Source: Xiphydria camelus
Lineage: Eukaryota; Arthropoda; Insecta; Hymenoptera; Xiphydriidae
Assembly: GCA_963678675.1 (NCBI GenBank)
Contig: OY783199.1
Location: 8,502,355 to 8,566,354, forward strand
Length of the DNA: 64,000 nucleotides
Reading direction: 5' to 3'
Position 1 is the stretch's first letter. Each line of letters starts with the position of its first letter. The notes under the pieces are model-generated. The model was not told where the DNA came from. It saw nothing but the letters and a program-made list of their open reading frames with translations, and did not search any database. This document shows, piece by piece, positions 23,126-34,851 of this stretch. The translations under genes were made by a program, and so were the position numbers.

Positions 23126-24328
23126 ATGGCATCAACATATATATGCACTTGGTCCAGGTTGTTTGTTACGTCTGTTAACGCGGTGGCTGCTGGGCACCTG
23201 GAGACGATTGATAGGCAGGTCAAGTCATTGATGGCGATTCGGAAGGAGATTCTTTCCGCTTCTGCTCCTGTTGTAGAGAGCGCAGCAGTAGTTGCGGGAG
23301 GCAGCGGCGTCCGACCGAGAATTACGGGGTACCAGGCCCTCAGCACTCCGATGGAGACTGTTGAGGTGTCTGGACCTCCACTCTCGGAGGGGCGCAGTGT
23401 CAACGAGAATAATTGGCAGGAAGTTGTCTCTCCCTCGAAGAGGAGGAAGAGGAACAAAAAGAGCAAGAGGCAAACTTCAGAAAATGTGGTGGGTCCGGTC
23501 AGTCCCCCAGCCGCAGGGCGGGCATCAGTCCAAAGGCCTCCTCCGCCTCTCCTGAGGGCCAAGAGGAGGATCCCAAGGACGGCAGTAGTTACGATTACTG
23601 GCAAGGGTGAGGGCTTCTCTTACGCTGACGACGTTGCAGAAGCGGAGGAGAAGATCTCACTTGAGGAGTTAGGTATTGATGAACCTAAGATGAGAAAAGC
23701 ACAAACGAAAGCGGTGATGATAGCCATGAAAGGCGAACAGGCACAAGATAAGGCGGGTCTGCTGGCCGGCAGATTGGCTGAAGTCTTTGGTAATAGGGCC
23801 ACTATCAGGGCTCCGAGCAAAATGGCCGAGGTTAGGGTCCTGGAGTTGGCCGAATCCGCGACGCCCGAGAAAGTGGCCATCGAGATCAGCAAGGCTGGTG
23901 GATGCACCCCTGGAGAAGTAAGGGTTGGCGCCATCAAGACGATAAGGAGAGGTCTCTTAATGACCTGGGTTAAGATGCCGGTGGCGGCGGCAGTGCAGGC
24001 GAGTACTGTTGGCCGAGTGCGCGTCGGCTGGACGATGGCCAAGGTGGAGCTGTTGGAGGCTGCACCGCTCTAGTGCTTTAAGTGTTGGAGATTTGGACAT
24101 GTCCGGGCGGCGTGCACTAACCAGGAGGAGAGGAAGGACGCTTGCTTTAATTGCGGCACACCTGGACACAGGGCTGATGCATGCGAATTTGAAGCAACGT
24201 GTCTCGTATGTTACGGGGCTGGAAAACCCTATGGGCATAGAATGAGAGGTCCGAGGTGCCAAGCCGGAGAGAGGACGTCGAGGAGCCAGATTCGGGGGTC
24301 TGAGGGAACACGGCCTAGAAATGGCTAA
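23126..24328 (+). pseudogene. Retrotransposon ORF1 (gag-like) with nonsense codon
   Basis: The frame runs from Met at 23126 through a basic, proline-rich region (KRRKRNKKSKR) and an alanine-rich core. An in-frame TAG at 24071-24073 interrupts it immediately before three zinc knuckles: CFKCWRFGHVRAAC and CFNCGTPGHRADAC (CX2CX4HX4C) and a longer third one (CLVCYGAGKPYGH). Family copies usually read Gln at this place, so TAG is likely a C-to-T change. The frame then runs on to TAA at 24326-24328 and overlaps the ORF2 start by eight bases (ATGGCTAA). Gag binds the element RNA; this copy would lose its knuckles unless the stop is read through. Confidence 0.82.
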
Positions 24329-27300
24329 GTTCGCTCAGATCAACCTTAATCGGAGCTCGGGCGCACAGGATCTGTGCGTCCAATATATAAGGGAGTGGGG
24401 TTTGGATATAGTTATTATCCCAGGGGCGTCCTCTTTTTGGTTGGCAGATCGGACAGGCTTAGCGGCAGTAGTGTGGAGGGACACGGCCCCCTTCCCATGT
24501 GTGTTGCGGCACAGGGGGAGGGGATTCGTCTCCGTAACATGTGGCAAGGTTGCCATTGTGGCTTGCTACCTGTCACCGAATCTCCCAATCGGAGAGTTTG
24601 AAGAAGCACTCGACGAAATTAAAGACGAGGTCCGTCGGTGTGGACGATCTCAGATTATGGTCGCCGGTGACTTTAATTGTAGGTCGCGAGCCTGGGGATG
24701 CCGGGACACGAACACGCGGGGGCATAGATTGCTGGACCTTATGTCCGAGCTTGATTTGTATCTAGCAAATGTGGGCAGCATCCCCACGTGTGTGAGGGCG
24801 ACCGGGTCATCGTTTGTTGACCTGACGTGGTGCTCTGCGGATATGATCCGACGGGTAAAAGGGTGGAGGGTCCTTGGACACGACTCCCACAAATCCCTCT
24901 CGGACCACCAGTATATAAGGTTTGACCCTTTGTGTCATCCAGCTGGACTGGTACCGAGGGGGAGGGGATTGCGGAAAAACAGGAACTTGGACCCAGATGG
25001 TCCAAGTTGTCGTTCAATGGTGATATGTTTGGGGCAGGTCTGGGTATTGGGCTATGGAACCCGGTCTCCCTTAGGGCAGCGGCCGAGATCTCTGTGGATG
25101 ACTGGGCGAGGCAGTTGGTGGCTTGTGACGCGGCGGACACTCGAGTCTTCAAAAATCCGGGCACCAGGAAGGTGTTCTGGTGGACGCCGGAGTTGGCTGA
25201 GATGAGGAGCACCTGTGTTAGGCAGCGCCGAAAACTGGAAAGGGCAAACCGACGAGTGCCGGGGCCCCGGGGGATAAGGTCCTGATCGAAGGCCTCCGGT
25301 GCGCCCTGAAGGTGAGTAGGAAGATGTTCCATGGGGAAATCCGGCGAGCTCGGGCGCTCGCGTGGAAAGACCTCGTCGAGGAGTTGAACGTCGATCCGTG
25401 GGGCAGAGCCTATAAAATAGCAATGGGAAGACTCAGAGGGAGCTCTCCATCTGCCACGGAGACCATGTCGATCGAGGATACGGACAAGGTCATCGACGGG
25501 CTCTTTCCGAGGGCACCTGCGAGGGTCTCACCGAACGTGGGGAAGGATCCCCCGTCGCCGCTACCTGGCCCGGATGAAGAGGACCTGGTTATCACACAGC
25601 TCGCAACAAGACGAGCCCTGGTCAAGGAAAAGCCAAAGGCGTCGGCAGCCGGCCCGGACGGTATCCGCGCCTTTTGGTGGATCCAGGCTACGGAGGAGGC
25701 CCTGGAGGGGCTGGCCGAGCTCTATAAGGGGTGCCTCAGGGTTGGACGATTTCCGGAGGTCTGGAAAAGGTCCAACCTTGTGTTGATCCCTAAGGGACAT
25801 GGTGAGGAGAGTCGGGGAAAGTTCCGGCCGATATGTCTACTGGATGACGCGGACAAGGGGCTCGAACGAATCATCGTGGACAGAATTCGGCGGGCTTTCA
25901 CCCGGCTTCCTGGAGTAGGGTTGTCGGACCTGCAGTTCGGTTTTCGTCCTAGGCAGTCGACTATAGACGCGATGATCGAAGTCCAAAGCTTCGTAGAACA
26001 GGCGAGGGATGATGGTGAAATAGTGGTGGCTGTTGCGGTGGATATTCGGAATGCCTTCAATACCCTCCCCTGGGCGAGTATTATCGCTCAGACGAGGGGT
26101 AAGGGGCTGCTCGAATATCTCATCGCAATAGTCAGTGACTACCTTAATAAGAGAGTCATCTGTTTCCGTGGGGAGGATGGTCAAGTCCACACGAGGGAGG
26201 TCAGTGCTGGTGTTCCGCAGGGATCGGTCCTTGGCCCCTTCCTGTGGAACATCGCATATGATTATGTCCTCGAGGTGGATGTGGAGCCGGGATGTAGGGT
26301 CATAGCATATGCAGATGACACGATTGTGCTGGCAAGCGAACGTAGTTCCAAACGAGCTTCTCTTTTGGCGGCCAGGTAAGTTGGTGCGGTGGCGTACCGC
26401 ATCAACGAGCTTGGTCTGGAAATCGCGCCGAAGAAGACGACAGCTATGATATTTGGTGGAGAGGCTGGTGGATCGGTCTTTGTGGGTGGAGAAATGATCC
26501 GGATCCAGCCCTCCATGAGGTATCTTGGCGTCGAGTTCGACAGGGCGATGACCTTCCGCCCGCACTTCGACAAGGTGGTAGTTAAGGTTGAGGGTGTTAT
26601 GAAGGCGCTTTGGAGTCTTGTACCGAACCTACGTGGGCCCCGGGAAACTAAGAGGCGTTTGTACATAAACGTGGTTCATTCCGTCATTCTGTACGGTGCC
26701 CCGGTGTGGAACAGGCAGTTGTCTGCTCGTGCGAGCAGCAGGAGGCAACTGTTGGCAATACAGCGACGCATGGCCCTTCGGGTCATTAGTGCCTACCGAA
26801 CACTATCTTTGGAGGCTACGTTGCTGATGGCCAGGGTTCCGCCCGTGCACCTTCTGGCGGAGTGCCTTAGGAGGGTATACGAGCGAATCCAGGTGGTCAG
26901 GGCGACTGGCGTTGAAGACCCGGAGTCAAAACGGGACATCTCGTGAAGGCGGCAAAGCTACTCACGCGTGTACAGTGGGAGCTTTCACTGAAAAATGTGA
27001 ATTTGTCCGGGGGCAGGGTGCGCAATGCCATCCTCCCAAGCTTTGACGGGTGGTTGGATAGGAGGCATGGGTGCATGTCCTTCTATCTAACGCAGCTCAT
27101 GGGGGGTCACGGGTGCTTCGGGGAGTATCTCTTCCGAATTAACAGGGAGAGATCTCCTCGATGCCACCACTGTGACGAAATTTTGGATTCCACCGAGCAC
27201 ACCGTCGGGAATTGTGAGGCGTGGGAAGTTGAAAGGGTGGCACTGCGTACAGTATTAGGAGAGGGAACTGAGCTAACATTTCGGGCTATGATACCCCGAA

Positions 27301-27410
27301 TGATAGCAGATAAGGAGGTGTGGGCAGCCGTGGCAAAGTTTGCCAAGACGGTCCTTACGCGAAAAGAAGAGGCCGAGAAGACACGCGAGAGGGAAGGGCG
27401 TAATGGCTAA
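24321..27410 (+). pseudogene. Retrotransposon ORF2: endonuclease and reverse transcriptase, broken
   Basis: The endonuclease (24321 to about 24920) has QINLNRS, AGDFNCRSRAWG and LSDHQYI, but IIPGAS stands where the catalytic Glu is expected. The reverse transcriptase shows FRPICLLDDADKGLERII, QFGFRPRQST, VAVDIRNAFNTLPW, GVPQGSVLGP and AYADDT (catalytic Asp pair at about 26314-26319). A C-terminal CHHCDEILDSTEH...NC knuckle (CX2CX8HX4C) near 27155-27210 is typical of the R1/jockey group. Breaks: frameshifts near 24935, 25265 and 26942, and TAA at 26377-26379. The enzyme that would nick DNA and copy the RNA is therefore inactive in this copy. Confidence 0.88.
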
Positions 27411-28330
27411 GTTGCCACTGCGTGCCTGGGGTACGAAGATGCGCTGGCTGGCTAGTGAACCGGATGAGTGGGGCTTGCCCCACCACTCCATTAGGAGTGC
27501 TCCGGTCACTGGTTGAAGCCCAGCCTGGTGCATGATAAGGCAATAGGCCGTGTTGTGTATGGGTGAGTGAATGGGAGGGTGAGTGTGGTTGGTATGGGTG
27601 TGTGCGTGAGTGAGTGAGTGTATACATGTGGGCCGGGCCAATCCGAGATGTCAGGTCGAGCTTCCCGGCATCTTTGGAGCGGCCCGTGCATGAGTGTGTG
27701 GAAATGTCGTGTCGCCGAGAGCAGATCTTGTGGGGTGACCCACCACTCCATTGGGAGTGCTTCTGTTTCCCGGCCGGCGCAAGGTGCGACAGACATGTAC
27801 GCTAGGAGTGTTCGTTAGAACACATAGTTGGAGTAATTGGAGGAGTGGTACCGTGTCAGCCCGCGAGTCGTGAGCAGTGCAGCCCTCAGGGCTCCTGAGC
27901 TGACTAGGTCCTCCCCCGGCGAAAGTGGGAAGTCCCAAAGGTCGGTTGGTGGTCAATCGATTTTGCCTTGAGGACGGCTCTTTTGAGCCGGACGAGATAC
28001 ATCACGCATGGAGATGGCGTGGTACGAGGTCGCGGGCACTTGTCACGAGGAGAGCGACGAGCTCATGCCCAGAGAGAGTTTTCTGCAGCAAGACCCTTAC
28101 TGGTCGTTACCAGGAGCTCTCTTCAACATCATCTGGGCGATGAGGACGGAGGCTTAGGTTTAGTGGGTAGGGGGCCCCCGTATTGCACTCGCAGGCAAAA
28201 TATACTGCGGCGGGGTGTCTCGAGTCCCACACTGTCCGGGTCTTGCCAACCCGGTCGTGCGTAAAAAGCATTCCCCCTCCTTAAGGAGGAACATCAGTAC
28301 TCTACGGGGTGAGGTGAGAGGAGGGAAAGA
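27411..28330 (+). other. Retrotransposon 3-prime UTR
   Basis: GC-rich, non-coding tail. Two related blocks of the form CACCACTCCATNRGGAGTGC lie at about 27479-27505 and 27738-27766. Each is a small palindrome and may be an RNA hairpin recognised by the reverse transcriptase. A GTGAGTG-rich simple stretch lies at 27556-27640. No poly(A) tail is visible at the 3-prime edge. Confidence 0.5.
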
Positions 28331-28732
28331 ACAAAGCTTTCGACGCGTATTGCCAATATCAAATAATGAAATTTTAGTTCACTCAAAAATTATATATACG
28401 TTATTAATGTCACAAAATGTGGCTTATCATTGCACTATTATTGATTTAAAATCAATGTATTATTTATTTAAATTTCTTACTGTTAAATTTTACATTATTT
28501 ATTCGAGTACGAAAATGAGAAAAACGTGGCAACACCGCAGTTTTTGACCACGAGGTTGGTATGAGATTTGTCGGTAAAAACAGTCACTTACCGACATAAT
28601 TCTACGCGTGACAGCTGCGTACATATTTTGATATTCATAACCTCAAAGCTATGTTCTGTCAGTAGCCAAGTATTGCTTTCAAAATGAATAATATTACGGC
28701 ACAATGTTATCGTTGGAAAGGAAATTATATAC
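28331..28732. other. AT-rich spacer
   Basis: Between the retrotransposon tail and the next foldback I see only AT-rich sequence with no convincing gene. Confidence 0.35.
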
Positions 28733-31285
28733 TCGCCATAGAGTCAAGCCATGTCAAGTCGAACTCGAAATTTCCACTAAATCGCGGATTTCGAAAATAA
28801 TAACTCTATTACGAAGGGAGTATGGCACTTACGTTACCGTATTAATATTTCGTGAAAATTCCGTTATTTGTTAATGTTATTAACAATCAAACTTTGAAGC
28901 GCGATTAAAATGAAAAATCGTTTTCTCTTAAACTACTTTAGACAATTACTTAAAATTTTGCATACTGATAAAGCAATGTTTACACTATCGAATAAATATT
29001 TGCTTGAGGTGAAATTGTTTTAAAAAATGAATTTTGCATTAATTTTTTTAAAACAATTGCAATTTTTCATGCGTTCTTCACGCTATAAAAAAATGGAACT
29101 TACATAAATTCATGCGGCAAACGTTGGCCTTTTATAATCTGCAAAGAGAACTTTGTACTTTTTCTCCATTCCGGAGATACGAAATTGTTTGTTACGCGGT
29201 GCGCTCGTAGATCGCGCGGCGCGCTCCGCTACTGGCGTCCGCGGCATCTTGATGGCCGCGCAAACTTGAGCAAAAACCGTTTGAACTTGCATGAACATGA
29301 TTTTCCGAGTTTGGCAAACTTACACAGTTTTCTTGTCAGTTTGCTGATGGTGCTCGTGCGGTATACTTGCGTAAAAACTATTCGGTGTTTCAATATCATT
29401 AAGTGAAAATGGTTCGACCGAAGGAATGTTGTAATCCTTTGAAAAAGAAAGGTCATAATTGTGTTCGTCATAAGTTGTTCCTCGCGCGTTACCGCCAAGT
29501 GGAATAAAAAATTCGAAGAATACATTGATCGATATATTTGTCAGATATGTCGTAAAGACATGTATAATGATGTTAAAATTGCTTCAAATGTAGAAAATGA
29601 AGACCCAAGCACGAAGTGAGTTTACTAATTACACAGGTTTACAAAAAAAAAAGTCCGGACTATTTGACCATGGTATTCCGAGGTATTTTTGCGTCCTGAA
29701 TCCGATCCCGAGATCATCTGAGCCCCATCACGTCAGAAAAATGAGATTTCAAGGTCATTTAGAGGTTAAAATGACCATTTTTTGGAACTGGATCCGGGAC
29801 AATTTCTCAAGCGACCTGTTTAGTTGGAGGGTAGCTGTTTAGGTTTTGAATACCTTCCAAACATTGGAATGGAGTCCTAAATCTCGACCGGGACTATCAA
29901 AGAACCACCCCAGTGGATCGTTGTATCTCGCGGATTACGATCTCCCTGTCAAGGCATCCAATTCCGGCGATCCGTTCACTGTGACAGTGGACCCAGCACT
30001 GACCGTAATGGCCTTAGAACCTTGGAGTCATGCTCTGGGTGCTGCTCAGGGCAGTCCCATTTCCTTATTTATTTATTTCGAAATCTCGTTTTTCTGACGT
30101 GATGGGGCTCAGATGACCTCGGGATCGGATTCAGGACGCAAAAATACCTCGGAATACCATGGTCCGGTCAAATAGTCCGGACTTTTTTTTTATTGTAAAC
30201 CTGTGTTATTTTTATATTTTATTGTATAATTAATTGCTATACTGTAACACCTTCTTTAATAGTGAACCACGAAGAAACTTCCAAGTAATTATAACTGTTC
30301 ACTGTTCAAATCCAATATTTACATTCAGTTAAAAATTCAATTCGTTCCCTGGAAGGTATTACAGTATAGCAATTAATTATCGGTATTAACTATCTTGGGT
30401 CTTGGGTGCTTGGGTCTTCATTTTCTACATTTGAAGCAATTTTAACATCATTATACATGTCCTTACGACATATTTGACAAATATATCGATCAATGTATTC
30501 TTCGAATTTTTTATTCCACTTGGCAGTAACGCGCGAGGAACAACTTATGACGAACACAATTATGACCTTTCCTTTTCAAAGGATTACAACATTCCTTCGG
30601 TCGAACCATTTTCACTTAATGATATTGAAACACCGAATAGTTTTTAAGCAAGTATACCGCACGAGCACCATCAGCAAACTGACAAGAAAACTGTCTATGT
30701 TTGCCAAACTCGGAAAATCATGTTCATGCAAGTTCAAACGGTTTTTGCTCAAGTTTGCGCGGCCATCAAGTTGTCGCGGACGCCAGTAGCGGAGCGCGCC
30801 GCGCGATCTACGAGCGCACCGCGTAACAAACAATTTCGTATCTCCGGAATGGAGAAAAAGTACAAAGTTCTCTTTGCAGATTATAAAAGGCCAACGTTTG
30901 CCGCATGAATTGATGTAAGTTTCATTTTTTTATAGCGTGAAGACCGCAAGAAAAATTGCAATTGTTTTAAAAAAATTAATGCAAAATACATTTTTTAAAA
31001 CAATTTCACCTCAAGCAAATATTTATTCGATAGTGTAAACATTGCTTTATCAGTGTGCAAAATTTCAAGTAATTATCTAAAGTAGTTTAAGAGAAAACGA
31101 TTTTTCATTTTAATTGCGCTTCAAAGTTTGATTGTTAATAACATTAACAAATAACAGAATTTGCACGAAATATTAATACGGTAACGTAAGTGCCATATTC
31201 CCTTCGCAATAGAGTTATTATTTCCGAAATCCGCGATTTAGTGGAAATTTCGAGTCCGACTTGACATGGCTTGACTCCATATATA
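28733..31285. mobile_element. Large foldback element, arms of about 0.9 kb
   Basis: The arms 28733-29640 and about 30195-31285 are near-identical reverse complements (GAGTCAAGCCATGTCAAGTC at the outer edge). Each arm carries the same coding-like stretch: MVRPKECCNPLKKKGHN near 29409, then after a frame break YIDRYICQICRKDMYND. These resemble the edge of a cysteine-containing DNA-binding protein I cannot name. The right arm contains an extra small hairpin (about 30222-30383). Another hairpin MITE fills the loop. Confidence 0.8.
29636..30203. mobile_element. Hairpin MITE in the foldback loop
   Basis: Arms of about 120 bp start AAAGTCCGGACTATTTGACC and end with its complement. They include GGGGCTCAGATGA and AAAATACCTCGGAATACC. 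The interior of about 300 bp is open on plus (29846-30097) but I recognise no protein. Confidence 0.7.
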
Positions 31286-32743
31286 TAATTCACAAATTCA
31301 CGATTTCAAGATTGGACGCTTCGATCTCCCGAAAATGTTCGAATTCTACCGGTACACAGGTAAATGAGAGTACCGACCAAGCCCGGCCGATGGTAAATTT
31401 CAAGGTCCGTGCAAATTGTGCAGTGCTGCGCGGGTTATGTTGTATTACTCTCGGGTTTGAATCCTAGCGCACCGTCTGACCTCTCCTCTGATGTCACGCG
31501 CTATTGCCACGTTTTCCCCTATTCGTTAAAAAATTCCGTTTTCTCGAAACCTTTTACTAAATTACACGAAAACTACTAAGTGAAATTGGTTTAAACTCTG
31601 CAGGATAGAAGTTTATAACTACATGCAAAATAAAACGTTTTCTTTTTACCATTTCTTCCATTTTAAGAGCCAATATTATTACTATCAAATCATCGGCCCA
31701 TAAGGTTCCATGTTAATCAGTGATTTTTCAAACATGAATTTTAAAAAAACGGTTAAGTGAATTTCTTTCAAATTTTTACAGTAGCGTTCTGATGAAGTGA
31801 AGATTATAAGAAAAAAAAATCTTAGTAATTGGTCCATTTTCATTTCACTGATGTTCCTCCTTAAGGAGGATCGTCAGAGAAATGACCTAATGGAAAACTT
31901 CACTCCAAAATTTTTTTAAACACTTCTAAAGCTTTTTTAATGACAAAAAAAATTATAGACAATTTTCACTCGCCAGTTTTTTTTAATCAATTTTTTTAAT
32001 TCTACAAATAACAGATTCTTATGGAGAGTGGCTTAAATTGCCATAGAACTCTTGATTTTGGAACGAAAAAAATTCTAAAAATGTAATTAAAAGATTTGGC
32101 TACTTGTAAACTTTATTTTCGCAAAAATTAAAAGATTTTCACTCGCTAGTTTTTTTTATAATTTAGAAGAAACGTGTCGAGAAAATGGATATTGCGGAAT
32201 AATCAGCCGCCATGTGTAAAGACGTGGTAACAGCGTTCTCTGAATGGTGACGTCACGTAGCGGCGCGAAAAATGAAAGTAGATAGATATTTCCAATATTT
32301 CACAAATAATTATTTTCAAAAGTTTTCTTTTCATAACTGGGTTTTACAATGCTTTTAAATATGTTTCCACATTTTATTATAAAATATCATCGTAGAGGAA
32401 CTATTCCCTGAAACATTCATTCTCTGGCGTTTTTTTCGTTTTTTTCCAGAATTTTGGATACGAATATTTCTGTTATAAGTTGCTTCACTCACACATTTGC
32501 CACGCCACCGAAATTGTTGAACTCTTGCAAAACTGAAGGCCAAAATAAAGATAAAGGTGAAAAACTGTTTCACTCAGGAAATGTATTCAATGTTGAAGAG
32601 ATAAATAATCCCGAAACACAAAAAGTAACCATAACCTCAAAGATTGTAGCTGAGACCACAGTCTAGTCAAAAGCTTATGACATTCGTTTATCACGCTTCC
32701 ATGCCCGATGAACGCTAGCAGTGGGGCATTTTCGCTAGCACTA
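31286..32743. other. AT-rich region with weak coding-like fragments
   Basis: Near 31295-31340 lies another copy of the block GACGCTTCGATCTCCCG. A plus-strand stretch of 70 codons (32454-32666; GEKLFHSGNVFNVEE, VTITSKIVAET) has protein-like composition and may be an exon of an old transposase. I cannot identify it. Nothing else is supported. Confidence 0.35.
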
Positions 32744-33094
32744 CCGTATGTCCCAGGAGAATTCGAGCAAGTGCTAATACCTATGGCCGATAACTTGAAA
32801 TTTGACTTTGGCAGTGTTTGCAGATGATCGAAAATTTGATAGTTAGAGTTGGCTTGAGAAGAGTACGCTGCGTGTGCTGCACGAGAGCGAAAAGTGTCAA
32901 ACGTCTGATTTCCTGATAGCTATCAATTCGAGAGATTGAAGTGTTTCGTCTATTATTCAATATTTCGATCTCCCGAATTGACAGCTATCGGGAAATCAGA
33001 CGTTTGACACTTTTCGCTCTCACGCAGCACATACAGCGCACTCTTCTCATTTCAACCGTCGGCAAACACTGCCGAACACTCCTGGGACATACGG
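32744..33094. mobile_element. Hairpin MITE with CCGTATGTCCCAGGAG ends
   Basis: The ends are CCGTATGTCCCAGGAG and its complement, flanked by TA. An inner inverted pair is built on AAATCAGACGTTTGACAC. The centre again holds CGATCTCCCGAATTGACAG. Confidence 0.72.
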
Positions 33095-34851
33095 TAGACG
33101 GTTTTTCATGATTTCCGGCACTTCGACAATTTTTAATACAACATACGTGATACGATGTACGCATACTGATATTAATTATTTTTCTAAATAATTAATATTT
33201 CAATAATTAAAAATTTCTCCCATATGAGAGAGAACACTTGTAAAATTTTCTCCCAAAAATTCTAATTATTGCCATTAGGTGGCGTAGCAATCGTCATACA
33301 CGGTCCCTATGGCTATAGCTCCTCTACACGTTGGCCAATGCGTTCGCCAATGCGCTGGCCAACGCACTGGCAAGGACACGGAATTCAGTTTGTTTCGACG
33401 CAGGCCAATATGAACAACACGGACGTTTGTTATTTTCTTACTTTCCAATACGCGAGGAAACTTCTCTAGACAAAATAATTTCTTAATAAATTTTTTTTTC
33501 GTAAATTTGTTAGATAAATTTTTTTTCGTACATTTTTCAGATGTTTTAATACTTCTGCTATTCGTGGTGGAGACAAATCCAAGAATCAAAGGTCATAAAA
33601 ATTTGTCCAGACATTCTTTAGTTATAAATAGTGTAGCTAACCAGACTTTGTTTTATACAGTGTGAGTCAAATGTCTGGAGCAATGGAAAAACCAGAAAAT
33701 TCTGGGGAAAACGCTCGGACACGTCAATCACTATTTTTTGGGGGAACAATTTTAGTGTATTCGGTTGCTCAAAAATGTGACGTATGGTGGCGCTGCAGGC
33801 CTTAGGTCGAATTTTTCAAATTGCATGTGGTATTTTTTATTGCATATTCTGAAAGGTGAGGCTTTTCTGAGTATTTTGGTATGCCATGTGTCGGGGTTGA
33901 TACATGAATTTTTTGAGAAATTTTGAAAAAACTGATGCGGTTTTAAACCAGCGCGTTTGAAGGTTCCGCTTGCTCCGCCTGGCAGAGTGGCCGAGGAGTG
34001 GGGGAAACACCTATTCGCAGACGTGTTCCATTTAAAGCTAGTGCGCAGAATCTCATGACTGTAAGAAACTGTTTCTGATGCTGGTTGGAACGAACCTGAA
34101 ATAAAATCATTTCTAGTAGCCGAAGGCATTGGCGTTTTATTGGTGGAATCCAACAAAGTTATCAAGGCACTGCAACAATTTGAAGTCGCAAAATTGACAA
34201 ATAAATAATATATTTGTCATTTTAATTGTTGATAAACCCTTAATCCTTATCGTACAAATATAAATAATTTTGTTACTAAATTCTTTTAACAGACCTATAA
34301 AATAGTCCTATACTTTTTGCGGAATTTACATAAATCGCATACATCTTTAACACATCAGTGTTAAATTGAGTATAGAAAGGATCTAGCCGGGTAAGCATTT
34401 GAAAAACGCCCATAAAGGAAATAACACGAAATGGGTACCAAAACACTCTCGGACATGAACAAATTTTTGCAATTTTACTATTCCAAAAAGTCAAGAAGGA
34501 GCTGAGTTTTTTCGAGAAATGTAGTTGAACATTAAAAATTTCTTGCTGCTCACGTAGGTGATGGACCAAAAAATTGGAAAATATTCTGGAACATAGGAAT
34601 CCTTAAAGGGAACTCAGAAAAAAATATTGTGTCGTATTTGGCGCGAAATTCAAATTTTTAAGAAATAAACAATTTTAAAAAGTGCTCTTTCCAAAACTTC
34701 TTGAAAAGGTGCTACCATAATTTTTTTGGCACGTGCCAAAAAAAGTACAAACGAACCTTATGGGAACTGGATCCCGATGGATTTGGCTGGGCTTCACATA
34801 TGTTGTAGATCTTGATGTTCTGATCAAAAGTTATCATTGCCGTGAATTAAT
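33095..34851. other. Unassigned repeat-rich region
   Basis: AT-rich; a minus-strand open stretch (33752-34165) and several short ones give no recognisable protein. The phrase TGTGAGTCAAATGTCTGGAGC near 33661 looks repeat-like. No gene is supported. Confidence 0.3.

Larger units (their letters stand above)
23105..28330 (+). mobile_element. R1-clade non-LTR retrotransposon, damaged
   Basis: About 5.2 kb holds a gag-like ORF1 with CCHC knuckles, an ORF2 with APE-type endonuclease and reverse transcriptase, and a GC-rich 3-prime UTR. The strong GC bias against the AT-rich surroundings is clear. ORF1 probably lacks its N-terminus, so the copy is likely 5-prime truncated. It carries at least two nonsense codons and three frameshifts. 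No TTAGG repeats flank it, which argues against a TRAS/SART telomeric insertion. Both ends are approximate. Confidence 0.85.

Noticed and set aside
23074..23604. Long minus-strand open frame opposite gag
   Set aside because: It is the antisense shadow of the GC-rich ORF1; the plus strand has the zinc knuckles.
25837..26565. 242-codon minus-strand frame opposite reverse transcriptase
   Set aside because: Antisense shadow of ORF2, which shows all reverse transcriptase motifs on plus.
23105..28330. TRAS/SART telomeric retrotransposon
   Set aside because: No TTAGG repeats flank the element.
33752..34165. Minus-strand frame of 137 codons
   Set aside because: No domain, no splice context and repeat-like surroundings.
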